The translations under genes and the position numbers were made by a program. The notes below the pieces were generated by a model. The model was not told the DNA's origin, ran no database searches, and was given only the letters and a program-made list of their open reading frames with translations. Of a stretch of DNA of 26,888 nucleotides, positions 13,791 through 22,058 are shown one piece after another. The stretch is from Candidatus Moranbacteria bacterium CG_4_8_14_3_um_filter_41_13 (lineage in GTDB: Bacteria > Patescibacteriota > Minisyncoccia > Moranbacterales > UBA1568), in contig PFHN01000038.1 in NCBI GenBank assembly GCA_002782305.1, positions 1-26,888 on the forward strand, in the 5' to 3' direction. The number at the start of each line of letters is the position of its first letter. Within the stretch, counting starts at the first letter, position 1.

Positions 13791-14957
13791 ATGAAAATAG
13801 CTTTCATCGGTCAAAAAGGAATACCAAGCATTTCCGGCGGTGTTGAAAAACACGTCGAGAAGTTAGCGGTGCATTTAGCCGAGATGGGGCATAATGTCAC
13901 GGTCTATACGAGACCTGCGTATACCAGTAAAACATTCAAAGAATTTCAAGGAGTGAAACTTGTTTCTCTGCCAAGCATCCATACGAAACACCTCGATGCG
14001 ATTACTCATACGTTTGTTGCGACGCTTCATGCGCTCTTTCAGAATTATGATGTGATCCATTACCATTCTATTGGGCCGAGTATCCTCTCTTTTATTCCGA
14101 GGATCTTCCGTCCGGATGTGCGTGTTATAGCGACATTTCATAGTCGTGATTATTTTCATCAAAAATGGAATTTCTTTGCACGCTTTTTTCTTCACTTTGC
14201 AGAAAAAGTGATTTGTACGGTTCCAGAAAAAACGATTGTAATCAGTGAAACGCTGAGAGATTATGCAGAAGCAAAGTATAATCGCCCTTTCTCTCTTATA
14301 CCCAATGGTGCAGATGTGACATCCGAACCAGATACTGAATTACTCAGTCAGTTTGGTATTCGTCCGAAGCGGTATATTTTGTCAGTGAGTCGCTTGGTAG
14401 CTCACAAAGGGATTCATTATCTTATCAAAGCATTCAATGAACTCGAAGATACCAATAAACTTCCGAACAACTTCAAACTAGTGATTGTTGGTTCACCGGC
14501 ACATACAGAGGAGTACGAAACATTCCTCAAAGTGCTTGCCAAAGATCGAAGTAATATTGTTTTCACTGGTGAGCAGACCGGGAAGACGCTTGAAGAACTG
14601 TTCTCTCATGCATATCTTTTCGTCCAACCATCAGAGGACGAAGGTCTCTCTCTTGCTCTCCTCGAAGCGATGGGACACAGACTGATGCCGATTGTGAGCG
14701 ATATTCCTGCGAACCGTGAAGCTATTGCCAATACGGGTATTACGTTTGCGAATAAAGATGTCAATCATTTGAAGAAAGAGCTCGCATATTTCATCAATCG
14801 TAAAGATGAAGTCGAGGCACTGGGCAAATTGGCTGAGGCTCGCGTACAAGAACAATATAGCTGGAGTGCTATCGCACGAAGAACACTTGAAGTATATGAA
14901 GAAGCACTAGGAAATTATACTACTCTCAAAGAACCATATGCTCGACACACAAAATAG
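13791..14957 (+). CDS. GT4-family glycosyltransferase
   Basis: 388 residues, GT-B fold. The N-terminus MKIAFIGQKGIPSISGGVEKH is the classic GT4 start with a glycine-rich acceptor loop; IHYHSIGPS follows near residue 90. The donor domain starts near residue 190 (RYILSVSRLVAHKGIHYLI) and holds the EX7E motif EDEGLSLALLEAMG. The enzyme should transfer a sugar from a nucleotide or lipid donor to a growing surface glycan in the cytoplasm. It overlaps the next gene by 20 bases, so it shares an operon with the Wzz-like and DUF4012 genes. It is distinct from the glycosyltransferase at 9078, with only general family similarity. The closest type may be the WsaF/RfaB-like cluster, but the sugar is unknown. 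Confidence 0.92.
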   Translation: MKIAFIGQKGIPSISGGVEKHVEKLAVHLAEMGHNVTVYTRPAYTSKTFKEFQGVKLVSLPSIHTKHLDAITHTFVATLHALFQNYDVIHYHSIGPSILSFIPRIFRPDVRVIATFHSRDYFHQKWNFFARFFLHFAEKVICTVPEKTIVISETLRDYAEAKYNRPFSLIPNGADVTSEPDTELLSQFGIRPKRYILSVSRLVAHKGIHYLIKAFNELEDTNKLPNNFKLVIVGSPAHTEEYETFLKVLAKDRSNIVFTGEQTGKTLEELFSHAYLFVQPSEDEGLSLALLEAMGHRLMPIVSDIPANREAIANTGITFANKDVNHLKKELAYFINRKDEVEALGKLAEARVQEQYSWSAIARRTLEVYEEALGNYTTLKEPYARHTK

Positions 14958-16035
14958 ATTTCATCAATCATCATTTGGAAGAGCTTTTATTGTGACGCTC
15001 TTTTTTGTGACGCTTGCTTCTGGCCTCTTTTGGCTCGATTTCTTCCGAAGCTATGAAACGGAAGTTTCTGTTTTGATGGTTTCTCACGTCAACAAGGGAG
15101 AAAATTCTGCTTCGATTTCGAGTAATATGGCAGAACTTGTTTCGACACTTTCTTTTTATAATAGACTTATTGAGAATAGTGATACGCTCGATGATGAATT
15201 TGCTCCCTATACTCCAGATCAGAGAAAGGCGAAATGGAATAGCATCGTTTCTGTTTCGAAAAAGGGAGAGAGTGGAGTGATGGTGATCCATGCCAAAGGG
15301 GAGACCAGTGAACAGTCGAAAACCCTCGCCGAAGAAACAGCCCGCACACTCTTTTCTGTTGCTGGATTGTATTACAATATAGAAACAGATATTGATATGC
15401 GAGTGATTGATGGACCCCTTGTTTCTTATACGCTCGGACATCCTTGGCTCTATATGCTTGTTGTATTGCTTTCGAGTATTGGTCTGACATCTCTTTTCTT
15501 CTTTTTTCTGAAAACAGTGCCAGCGTTTCTTGATTTGAAGAAAGAAAAGAAGGCTTTCCCTGATTTCTTTACGCCGCAACAGACGCATACAGCAGAAAAA
15601 GAAAATTATTTTGCATATGAATCATACAACGCTGAAGAAACACCGTTTATTGATCCGAAAAAATTCGTTCCAGAAAAACCAGAGACACTTATTTTTACGC
15701 AGGAAATTCCAGAGGTGAAGTCGGAGAAATCTGCTCTGACGCATACGAAACACGCGAGTGCTCCAGTGAATCTTCCTATCGCTTCTGATGAAATGGATTT
15801 GCCGTTTGCTGACGAATCATCCCTCCCATTTACTTTCGAAACAAGAGTTGAGGAGGATTATACAGAGGAGAGCAACCTAGTAGTGCCGGTAGAGACTCTG
15901 CGAGAAAGCGCTCCAGAAGCAGTGTCTACACCGATGCCTGCCTCCGAAGAAAAAAAAGAGATACCCGTGACCGAACCGACCGTAGAAGAATACAAACGTC
16001 GGCTTAACGAATTACTTTCTGATACTACAAAATAA
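14938..16035 (+). CDS. Wzz-like membrane protein with long acidic cytoplasmic tail
   Basis: 365 residues. The first 190 have the polysaccharide co-polymerase layout: TM1 near 15-35, an extracytoplasmic middle of about 125 residues, and TM2 near 165-187 after a proline/glycine turn. The last 175 residues form a low-complexity tail rich in Glu, Pro, Thr and Ser with repeated PEKPE/PVTEP-like stretches, ending in a short helix (VEEYKRRLNELL). There is no Walker A motif, so it is not a BY-kinase; the tail may be a docking platform. It shares the plan of the 212-aa protein at 3176. It is translationally tied to both neighbours (20-base overlap upstream, TAATG downstream). The start could lie a few codons later, but the overlap with the glycosyltransferase supports ATG 14938. 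Confidence 0.65.
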   Translation: MLDTQNRFHQSSFGRAFIVTLFFVTLASGLFWLDFFRSYETEVSVLMVSHVNKGENSASISSNMAELVSTLSFYNRLIENSDTLDDEFAPYTPDQRKAKWNSIVSVSKKGESGVMVIHAKGETSEQSKTLAEETARTLFSVAGLYYNIETDIDMRVIDGPLVSYTLGHPWLYMLVVLLSSIGLTSLFFFFLKTVPAFLDLKKEKKAFPDFFTPQQTHTAEKENYFAYESYNAEETPFIDPKKFVPEKPETLIFTQEIPEVKSEKSALTHTKHASAPVNLPIASDEMDLPFADESSLPFTFETRVEEDYTEESNLVVPVETLRESAPEAVSTPMPASEEKKEIPVTEPTVEEYKRRLNELLSDTTK

Positions 16036-17405
16036 TGAAACATTCTTCTACAAAATTTTGGATCCGATTTACTGTCTTGTCGATACTGTTCTTGATGGTG
16101 TGGTTTTTCTACTGGGAGACAAGAAATCATGGTTTGGAGAGTATACGTCGTCTTTTCGGCGTCTTGCCAGTAGCAGAGGAAACGAAAACTGATATTGATA
16201 CAGTGATGTCGCTCGCTGATTTTGTCCTTTTTACTCAAGGAAAAGAAAAAGTGTTTTTGATACTTTTCCAGAATAACCTCGAACTTCGTCCGGGTGGTGG
16301 ATTCATCGGATCATTTGGTATTCTAAAAGTCAAAGATGGATCGGTAACTGATTTTGCTATTCATGACACTGGGAATTTTGATGGGCGTATCCCGAGCACC
16401 GTTCTTCCACCGTATCCGATGAAAGAAACGCTTCATATCGATTCATGGAAGTTTCGTGATTCCAATTATTCTCCTGATTTTTCTCTCAATGCGAAGCAGG
16501 CCGAAACCTTCTATCAGATGGGACAAGGACAAGAACAATTTGATGGTGTCGTGGCTATTACGACCAACGTTTTGTCATCATTCCTTCGTGTGACAGGACC
16601 GGTGACGCTCGAAGGTTTCCCTGGTACGTATGGTGCTGATAACGCTATTCTTGATTTGGAATATCAAGTAGAACAAGGCTACCTCAAACAAGACATTGCT
16701 TTTGGTGAACGTAAATCAGTGATGAACCTCCTTGGTTTCGAAATCCTGCATCGTGTGAAAGATGCATCTTTTTCGAAAAAATATGAGCTCTTCAAAGTAG
16801 TACTCGATGATCTTCATAGGAAAGATATCCAGCTTTCTTTCAAAGATGAAATCTTGCAGGAGCAGGTGGTGTCCTCTGGCTTCGATGGCGCGGTAGACAA
16901 AACATGGAAGAATGATTATTTGTTTCTCGTGGATGCGAACCTCAACTCCTTTAAGAGTGATTATTATATGAAGCGTTCATATGATTATACAATCGATCTT
17001 TCCTCTCCTGTACCAAAAGCAGTGCTGAAAGTAACGTATAAAAACACGACTCCAGTGAAAGATTGGTTTGCCAAAGATTATCAGACATTCCTCCGTGTGT
17101 ATGTACCGAAAGGAAGTTATCTGGAAAAAGTTACTGGTGCTGCCAAAGATCCCGTCTTTGGTGGAGAGTTTAATAAGAAATACTTTGGCGTCTTAGTACA
17201 GGTACCTATTTTGACAGAAAAAACGGTGGTATTCGAATACACGCTCTCGGAGAATTTCAAGAGTGAATGGTATGATCTCAAAATACAAAAACAAGCAGGA
17301 TTAAATGATGTACCCGTAACGGTAACGACCATTATGAAAGATGGACAGAAAGAAGAGAAACATAGTATCTTGAATCGAGATATGATGCTCAGTGATATGA
17401 AATAA
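16035..17405 (+). CDS. DUF4012 family membrane protein
   Basis: 456 residues with one N-terminal membrane segment (about 9-27) and a large extracytoplasmic body. The hallmark is NNLELRPGGGFIGSFG near residue 80, the conserved signature of DUF4012; ITTNVLSSFLRVTGPV further on fits the family too. DUF4012 proteins are common in Patescibacteria and Actinobacteria and often sit in polysaccharide loci, but their activity is not established. The start codon overlaps the stop of the Wzz-like gene (TAATG). It is the last gene of this operon and is followed by a terminator. The position after a glycosyltransferase and a Wzz-like protein suggests a role in surface glycan assembly or attachment. Confidence 0.92.
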   Translation: MKHSSTKFWIRFTVLSILFLMVWFFYWETRNHGLESIRRLFGVLPVAEETKTDIDTVMSLADFVLFTQGKEKVFLILFQNNLELRPGGGFIGSFGILKVKDGSVTDFAIHDTGNFDGRIPSTVLPPYPMKETLHIDSWKFRDSNYSPDFSLNAKQAETFYQMGQGQEQFDGVVAITTNVLSSFLRVTGPVTLEGFPGTYGADNAILDLEYQVEQGYLKQDIAFGERKSVMNLLGFEILHRVKDASFSKKYELFKVVLDDLHRKDIQLSFKDEILQEQVVSSGFDGAVDKTWKNDYLFLVDANLNSFKSDYYMKRSYDYTIDLSSPVPKAVLKVTYKNTTPVKDWFAKDYQTFLRVYVPKGSYLEKVTGAAKDPVFGGEFNKKYFGVLVQVPILTEKTVVFEYTLSENFKSEWYDLKIQKQAGLNDVPVTVTTIMKDGQKEEKHSILNRDMMLSDMK

Positions 17406-17437
17406 AAGCGTTGTTCCTGCATGTGCACCGTTTGTAG

Positions 17438-17460
17438 AAATGCCCTTTTTGGGCATTTTT
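17438..17460 (+). terminator. Intrinsic terminator after the DUF4012 gene
   Basis: AAATGCCC (17438-17445) pairs perfectly with GGGCATTT (17451-17458), loop TTTTT, T-run to 17460. Confidence 0.92.
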
Positions 17461-17481
17461 GCTTTCAAATAAGACTTTTTG

Positions 17482-17490
17482 TGGTACAAT
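17482..17490 (+). promoter_or_regulatory. Extended -10 promoter of the trmD-ftsW-mur cluster
   Basis: TGG then TACAAT (17485-17490), in the context TTTTTGTGG. Only a weak -35 candidate (CTTTCA at 17462-17467) is present. The expected start near 17497 gives a leader of about 46 bases. Confidence 0.6.
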
Positions 17491-17542
17491 AAAGTGGATA
17501 GAAAATATTTCTTAGGGAGTTATTATTTATTTTTTGAAGAAG

Positions 17543-18244
17543 ATGCATTTCGATATTATTTCACTTTTTCCAGAAAGTTTTCATTCCTATTTTGGAGTGT
17601 CTATTTTGAAGCGCGCGCAGGAAGACGGACTCATCAGTATTACGACGCACAATCTGCGTGATTATGCTCACGACAAACACAAAACCGTTGATGACACACC
17701 GTACGGTGGTGGGGCTGGTATGCTTCTCAAAGTAGAACCTCTGACAGAAGCCATCGAAGACATTGTCAGTCAGAAGCGTAAGAAAGAGGGGAAGGAAAAA
17801 AGTAGGACTATACTCTTCTCCGCTAAAGGGAAAACATTTACGGAAGCGGATGCGAAACGGTTTGCTTTGTATGATCGGCTCATTCTGATTTGTGGACGAT
17901 ACGAAGGCATTGATGAACGTGTGACAGAGCATTTTGTTGATGAAGAGTTTTCTATCGGGCATTATGTGCTTACAGGAGGGGAGATTCCTGCGATGATTGT
18001 TGTTGATGCGGTATCGAGGCTTATTCCGGGAGTGCTTGGCAACGAAGAAAGTGTCGAAACAGAATCACACTCGGTCGAGGGTATCGTAGAATATCCTCAG
18101 TACACTAAACCAGAAACATTTCGTGAATATACCGTTCCTGAGGTACTCCTTTCGGGAAATCATGGACTCATTGTCAAGTGGCGAGAAGAACAATCCCAAA
18201 AAATCAGTACCGAAAGAAGAAAAGAAGAAACAAAAGAAATATAA
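17543..18244 (+). CDS. trmD: tRNA (guanine-N1)-methyltransferase
   Basis: Methylates N1 of G37 in tRNAs to prevent +1 frameshifting, using S-adenosylmethionine in a SPOUT trefoil knot. ATG 17543 gives MHFDIISLFPESF, the usual family start, and 233 residues. A TTG nine bases earlier would add MKK and cannot be excluded. Motifs: DDTPYGGGAGM (50-60), LICGRYEGIDERV, the knot segment SIGHYVLTGGEIPAMIVVDAVSRLIPGVLG, and the C-terminal Pro-Glu-Val-Leu-Leu-Ser-Gly-Asn-His region. It is the first gene of the cell-wall cluster and has no SD; ftsW follows after 16 bases. Confidence 0.97.
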   Translation: MHFDIISLFPESFHSYFGVSILKRAQEDGLISITTHNLRDYAHDKHKTVDDTPYGGGAGMLLKVEPLTEAIEDIVSQKRKKEGKEKSRTILFSAKGKTFTEADAKRFALYDRLILICGRYEGIDERVTEHFVDEEFSIGHYVLTGGEIPAMIVVDAVSRLIPGVLGNEESVETESHSVEGIVEYPQYTKPETFREYTVPEVLLSGNHGLIVKWREEQSQKISTERRKEETKEI

Positions 18245-18260
18245 AATAAAAACGCTTCGT

Positions 18261-19376
18261 ATGGCTGAGCGAGGAGGAAAAGTCGATCGTGTATTACTGA
18301 CCACTGTTGGGGTCCTTTTGGGTATCGGGCTCCTGATGATTGCGAGTGCTGGAGTGCTCTATGGACGTACTCGTTTCGATGATGCGTATTATTTTTTCAA
18401 GCAACAGCTATTCGGCCTCAGTGTCGGAATGATTTTTCTTTTTCTGTGTTCGTATATTGATTATCGTGTGTGGAAGCGTTTTGTGACGCCTATTTTTATT
18501 CTGGCTTTGATACTCCTTATTTTGGTATTCGTTCCGGGTTTCGGCACATCTGTTTATGGTGCATCACGCTGGATAGAGCTCGGACCGATTTCTTTTCAGC
18601 CATCCGAAGTGATGAAACTCGCGATGATTTTGTACCTCTCTGCATGGCTCTCAGGCAAAGGGAAGAAACGAACAGCTGATTTTATTGAAGGATTTGTTCC
18701 TTTTCTCGCCATTCTTTCTTTAGTCGGATTTCTTATTATAAAACAGCCTGATACAGGAACGCTTGGACTTATTTTCCTGACATCACTCTCGATATTTTTT
18801 GCATCTGGAGCGAATATTCGTCATATTTTCTCCCTCTTTTTTGCTGGACTCTTCGCTCTTTTTGTTCTGATCAAGATGGCGCCGTATCGTATGCAGAGAT
18901 TTCTTGTCTTTATGAACCCAGAACACGATCCCCAAGGTTTCGGTTACCAGATGACCCAAGCATTACTTGCTATCGGATCGGGAGGATTCTTCGGACTCGG
19001 ACTCGGACAGAGTCGTCAGAAATTCAATTATCTTCCAGAGCCAGTGACAGATTCTATTTTTGCTGTTTTGGGAGAAGAAATGGGATTCTTTGGCGCCTCA
19101 ATTATTGTTATTCTCTTCCTTCTTTTTGCGTGGAGAGGCTTGCACATCGCTTCGTCCGCACCTGATGCGTTTGGGAAGCTGATGGCAGTCGGTATCGTGT
19201 CATGGGTCATCTTTCAGGCCCTTATCAATATGTGTGCTATCAGTGGTCTTATCCCTCTGACAGGTATTCCTCTGCCATTTATTAGTTACGGCGGTACTTC
19301 TTTGGCGGTACTGCTCGCAGCGATTGGAATCTTGCTTAATATTTCCAAACATTCTACACTGAATGTGAAGTTATAG
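18261..19376 (+). CDS. ftsW: FtsW-type SEDS peptidoglycan glycosyltransferase
   Basis: Integral membrane lipid II polymerase of the divisome, about ten membrane segments, 371 residues from ATG 18261 (MAERGGKVDRVLL). Earlier ATGs at 18123 and 18162 overlap trmD and would add a very basic N-terminus; 18261 fits the family better, though 18162 is possible. SEDS signatures: SRWIELGPISFQPSEVMKL, NPEHDPQGFGYQMTQAL, FGLGLGQSRQKFNYLPEP, TDSIFAVLGEEMGF and the C-terminal LIPLTGIPLPFISYGGTS. The NYLPEPVTDSIFAVLGEE form and the neighbouring murG favour FtsW over RodA. The partner transpeptidase (FtsI) is not in the window. It belongs to the trmD-to-murB run. Confidence 0.94.
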   Translation: MAERGGKVDRVLLTTVGVLLGIGLLMIASAGVLYGRTRFDDAYYFFKQQLFGLSVGMIFLFLCSYIDYRVWKRFVTPIFILALILLILVFVPGFGTSVYGASRWIELGPISFQPSEVMKLAMILYLSAWLSGKGKKRTADFIEGFVPFLAILSLVGFLIIKQPDTGTLGLIFLTSLSIFFASGANIRHIFSLFFAGLFALFVLIKMAPYRMQRFLVFMNPEHDPQGFGYQMTQALLAIGSGGFFGLGLGQSRQKFNYLPEPVTDSIFAVLGEEMGFFGASIIVILFLLFAWRGLHIASSAPDAFGKLMAVGIVSWVIFQALINMCAISGLIPLTGIPLPFISYGGTSLAVLLAAIGILLNISKHSTLNVKL

Positions 19377-19416
19377 CGTCCGTGGTATCCTGTATTTATT
19401 TTTATTTTTTCTTTGT

Positions 19417-20544
19417 ATGTCTGACATCACTCGTATTGTACTCACTGGAGGTATTTCTGGAGGGCACACTTTCCCACTCGTAGCTGTATCGAGATCGATC
19501 AGGAAACAACTTTCTGGCAATGTCGAATTTCTTTTCATCGGTTCCAAAGGAAACTTCGAAAGTACTGCAATGGCCGAAGAAGGTATTCCGACGCAGTATA
19601 TCCTGACAGGCAAGTGGCGACGCTATTTTTCTTTTCAAAATCTTATTGATCTGTTTCGTTTGCCAATCGGATTCATCCAGGCTCTCGTGAAACTTCTTTT
19701 CTTTATGCCTGATGCGGTTTTTTCCAAGGGAGGATCGGCGTCGGTGCCTGTAGTACTCGCTTCCTGGGTTTACCATATCCCCGTGCTCACCCATGATTCA
19801 GATGCTGTAGCTGGCAAGGCGAACAGATTTCTCGCACGTTTTGCTACGCGTATCGCTGTTGCTTATCCGAGTGCTCACAATTTTTTTCCTACTGACAAGA
19901 CGGTGCTCACAGGCAATCCGGTTCGTGAAGAATTGCTTCTCGGAGATCCAGGACGTTTTTCCAAAGAGTTTGGTTTGGAACTCGATAAGATGGTCATTCT
20001 TGTTTTGGGAGGGAGCCAGGGAGCACAAATTTTGAATGAAGCCATCCTGCGTATTCTTCCAGGTCTGCTCGAGAGAAATATTCAGGTGGTACATCAGACT
20101 GGGGAGAAAAATTATGAAACCATCGTAGCGTCTGTCGAAGCGTATGGACTGAAAGTCGGTACCAGTGGTTATGTGCCCAGAGCATTTCTTTCAGCCACCG
20201 AACTTGCAGACGTACTGAAAGTAGCGACGATAGTGATTTCCAGGGCCGGAGCCGGATCGATTGCCGAACTCTCAGCGATGAAGAAAGCCTCGATTCTTGT
20301 ACCGCTCGCTTCTTCTGCCAATGATGAACAGCGTCTCAATGCGTATGATGTCGCAGAGATCGGCGGAGCACTCGTGATTGAAGAGGGAAACCTGGGACAA
20401 AATATGTTCTTAGAAAAAATTGATGAACTTCTCGCTCATCCAGAACTTCGTGCTTCGATGGGTGAGAAACTCACTGCTTTCTATCATCCTGATGCTTCTG
20501 ATACTTTGGCTTCTGGAGTGATTGCTCTTGCACAAAATAAATAA
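19417..20544 (+). CDS. murG: UDP-GlcNAc transferase forming lipid II (MurG)
   Basis: Adds GlcNAc to lipid I on the inner face of the membrane; GT28 family, 375 residues. N-terminal glycine loop TGGISGGHTFP (about 10-20), FSKGGSASVPVVLAS, the central GGSQGAQILNEAI and the donor-binding SRAGAGSIAELSAMKKASILVPL, followed by NDEQRLNA. Two places depart from the common form: THDSDAVAGKANR where most MurG have HEQN, and DEQ where most have a His before Gln. Both may be lineage-specific. There are 40 bases between ftsW and murG with no SD or terminator, so one operon is likely. The family is certain by context and motif order. Confidence 0.94.
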   Translation: MSDITRIVLTGGISGGHTFPLVAVSRSIRKQLSGNVEFLFIGSKGNFESTAMAEEGIPTQYILTGKWRRYFSFQNLIDLFRLPIGFIQALVKLLFFMPDAVFSKGGSASVPVVLASWVYHIPVLTHDSDAVAGKANRFLARFATRIAVAYPSAHNFFPTDKTVLTGNPVREELLLGDPGRFSKEFGLELDKMVILVLGGSQGAQILNEAILRILPGLLERNIQVVHQTGEKNYETIVASVEAYGLKVGTSGYVPRAFLSATELADVLKVATIVISRAGAGSIAELSAMKKASILVPLASSANDEQRLNAYDVAEIGGALVIEEGNLGQNMFLEKIDELLAHPELRASMGEKLTAFYHPDASDTLASGVIALAQNK

Positions 20545-20591
20545 AAAATTTTTCGAATTGTTTTTTATTTTTTTACCACCGTTTACGTATT

Positions 20592-22010
20592 ATGACTGCA
20601 CACCTCTCTCAATTTAGAAGAATTCATATGATTGGTATCAAGGGTGCAGGAATGACCGCCTTGGCTGAACTTCTTTCGAAACGTGGCACGTTCATTACTG
20701 GTTCTGATACGCAGGAAGTTTTTTTCACCGATCGTATACTGAAAAAACTCGGTATCGTTTATGCTGAGGAATTTGATGCAAAAAATATTCCTGCCAAAGT
20801 AAATGCGATTATTTATTCGACTGCCTATTCGAAAGAGAAAAATGTCGAACTCGCTGAGGCTTATACAAAAAATGTACCGGTGCTGAGTTATCCCGAAGCA
20901 CTCGGTATGCTCACTCGTGAAAAACTGACACTTGCTGTTGCTGGTACCCATGGGAAAACGACGACCAGCGCATTGCTTGCTGATACACTAAAAACGACCG
21001 GTGCTGATCCTTCGGCAATCGTAGGGAGTCGGATTATGAGTTGGGAAGGCAATGCACTTTCTGGTGACGGCGATTTCCTCGTACTCGAAGCGGATGAATA
21101 TCAGAATAAATTAGCCCACTATGATCCTTTCGCAGTTATTTTGACGAGCGTCGATTTCGATCATCCTGATTTTTTTCTTGATCGTGATCAGTATGAACAA
21201 GCCTTCAGAGATTTCGTCAAACGTATTCCCAAACATGGGGTGCTCATCTATTGTAATGACCAATCCTCAGTAGTGAATATCGCGAGTGAAGCTGTGTGTC
21301 AGAAATTCTCATACGGATTTCTTCCGGGAGCAGATTTTCAGATCAGTAATTATACGCCAGTAGAAATGGGATTTCTTTCTGACAAAGATGCGGTGAAACA
21401 GAGTTTTGAAGTGATACACAAAGAGGTTTCTTTGGGTACGTTTCATTTGAAATTAGCAGGAGCACATAACGCAGAAAATGCTGTAGCAGTGCTCGCTCTT
21501 TGCACGTTTCTCAAGCAAGACCTGCCTCATATCAAAAAAGCCTTCGAAAAATTCAGGGGGACTGAACGACGTTTCGAATACATAGGGGAACATTATGGGG
21601 CGCTCGTCTATGATGATTACGCTCATCACCCCGAAGAAATTAGAGCCACGCTTCTCGCTTTTCGTGAACTTTATCCTGACCGGAAACTGCGCGTCATTTT
21701 TCATCCGCATACCTTCACTCGTACCAAGGCACTCCTCACTGATTTTGCACAAAGTTTCGATACGGCAGATGAAGTCTATATACTTGATATTTATGGCAGT
21801 GCCCGTGAAGTGCAGGGAGGTGTTTCTTCTTCGGAACTGGTACAGCTCATCAATCGTTTCGTGCCAGGCAAAGCTGTTTATGCACCATCAGAAGAAGAAC
21901 TCACCGAATTCTTCGAGAAAGAAATGGGACGACAAGATGTGATTATCACGCTTGGTGCTGGTGATGTGTGGAAAATATCTCACGCCCTCGTGAAGAAAGA
22001 TAATAAGTGA
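20592..22010 (+). CDS. murC: UDP-N-acetylmuramate--L-alanine ligase
   Basis: Adds L-alanine to UDP-MurNAc with ATP. 472 residues in the three-domain Mur ligase order: the Rossmann domain with HMIGIKGAGMTALAELL (12-28), the ATP-binding P-loop AGTHGKTTTS (Lys122), LVLEADEYQ and HPDFFLDRDQYEQAF in the central domain, and the C-terminal DDYAHHPEEI and FHPHTFTRTKALLTDFA. The Mpl family (a murein-peptide ligase) is related, but the domain motifs and neighbours (murG, murB) favour MurC. The 47-base gap upstream holds only an AT-rich hairpin. Standard start ATG 20592, no SD. Confidence 0.93.
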   Translation: MTAHLSQFRRIHMIGIKGAGMTALAELLSKRGTFITGSDTQEVFFTDRILKKLGIVYAEEFDAKNIPAKVNAIIYSTAYSKEKNVELAEAYTKNVPVLSYPEALGMLTREKLTLAVAGTHGKTTTSALLADTLKTTGADPSAIVGSRIMSWEGNALSGDGDFLVLEADEYQNKLAHYDPFAVILTSVDFDHPDFFLDRDQYEQAFRDFVKRIPKHGVLIYCNDQSSVVNIASEAVCQKFSYGFLPGADFQISNYTPVEMGFLSDKDAVKQSFEVIHKEVSLGTFHLKLAGAHNAENAVAVLALCTFLKQDLPHIKKAFEKFRGTERRFEYIGEHYGALVYDDYAHHPEEIRATLLAFRELYPDRKLRVIFHPHTFTRTKALLTDFAQSFDTADEVYILDIYGSAREVQGGVSSSELVQLINRFVPGKAVYAPSEEELTEFFEKEMGRQDVIITLGAGDVWKISHALVKKDNK

Positions 22011-22058
22011 TATTATATGAGGTGTTAGAGGACAAGAAGTAAATAAAAAAATAAAATT

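Noticed and set aside
20540..20574. AATAAAAAA pairing with TTTTTTATT followed by Ts between murG and murC
   Set aside because: The stem is entirely A-T and would be weak; operon continuity of the mur genes is more likely.
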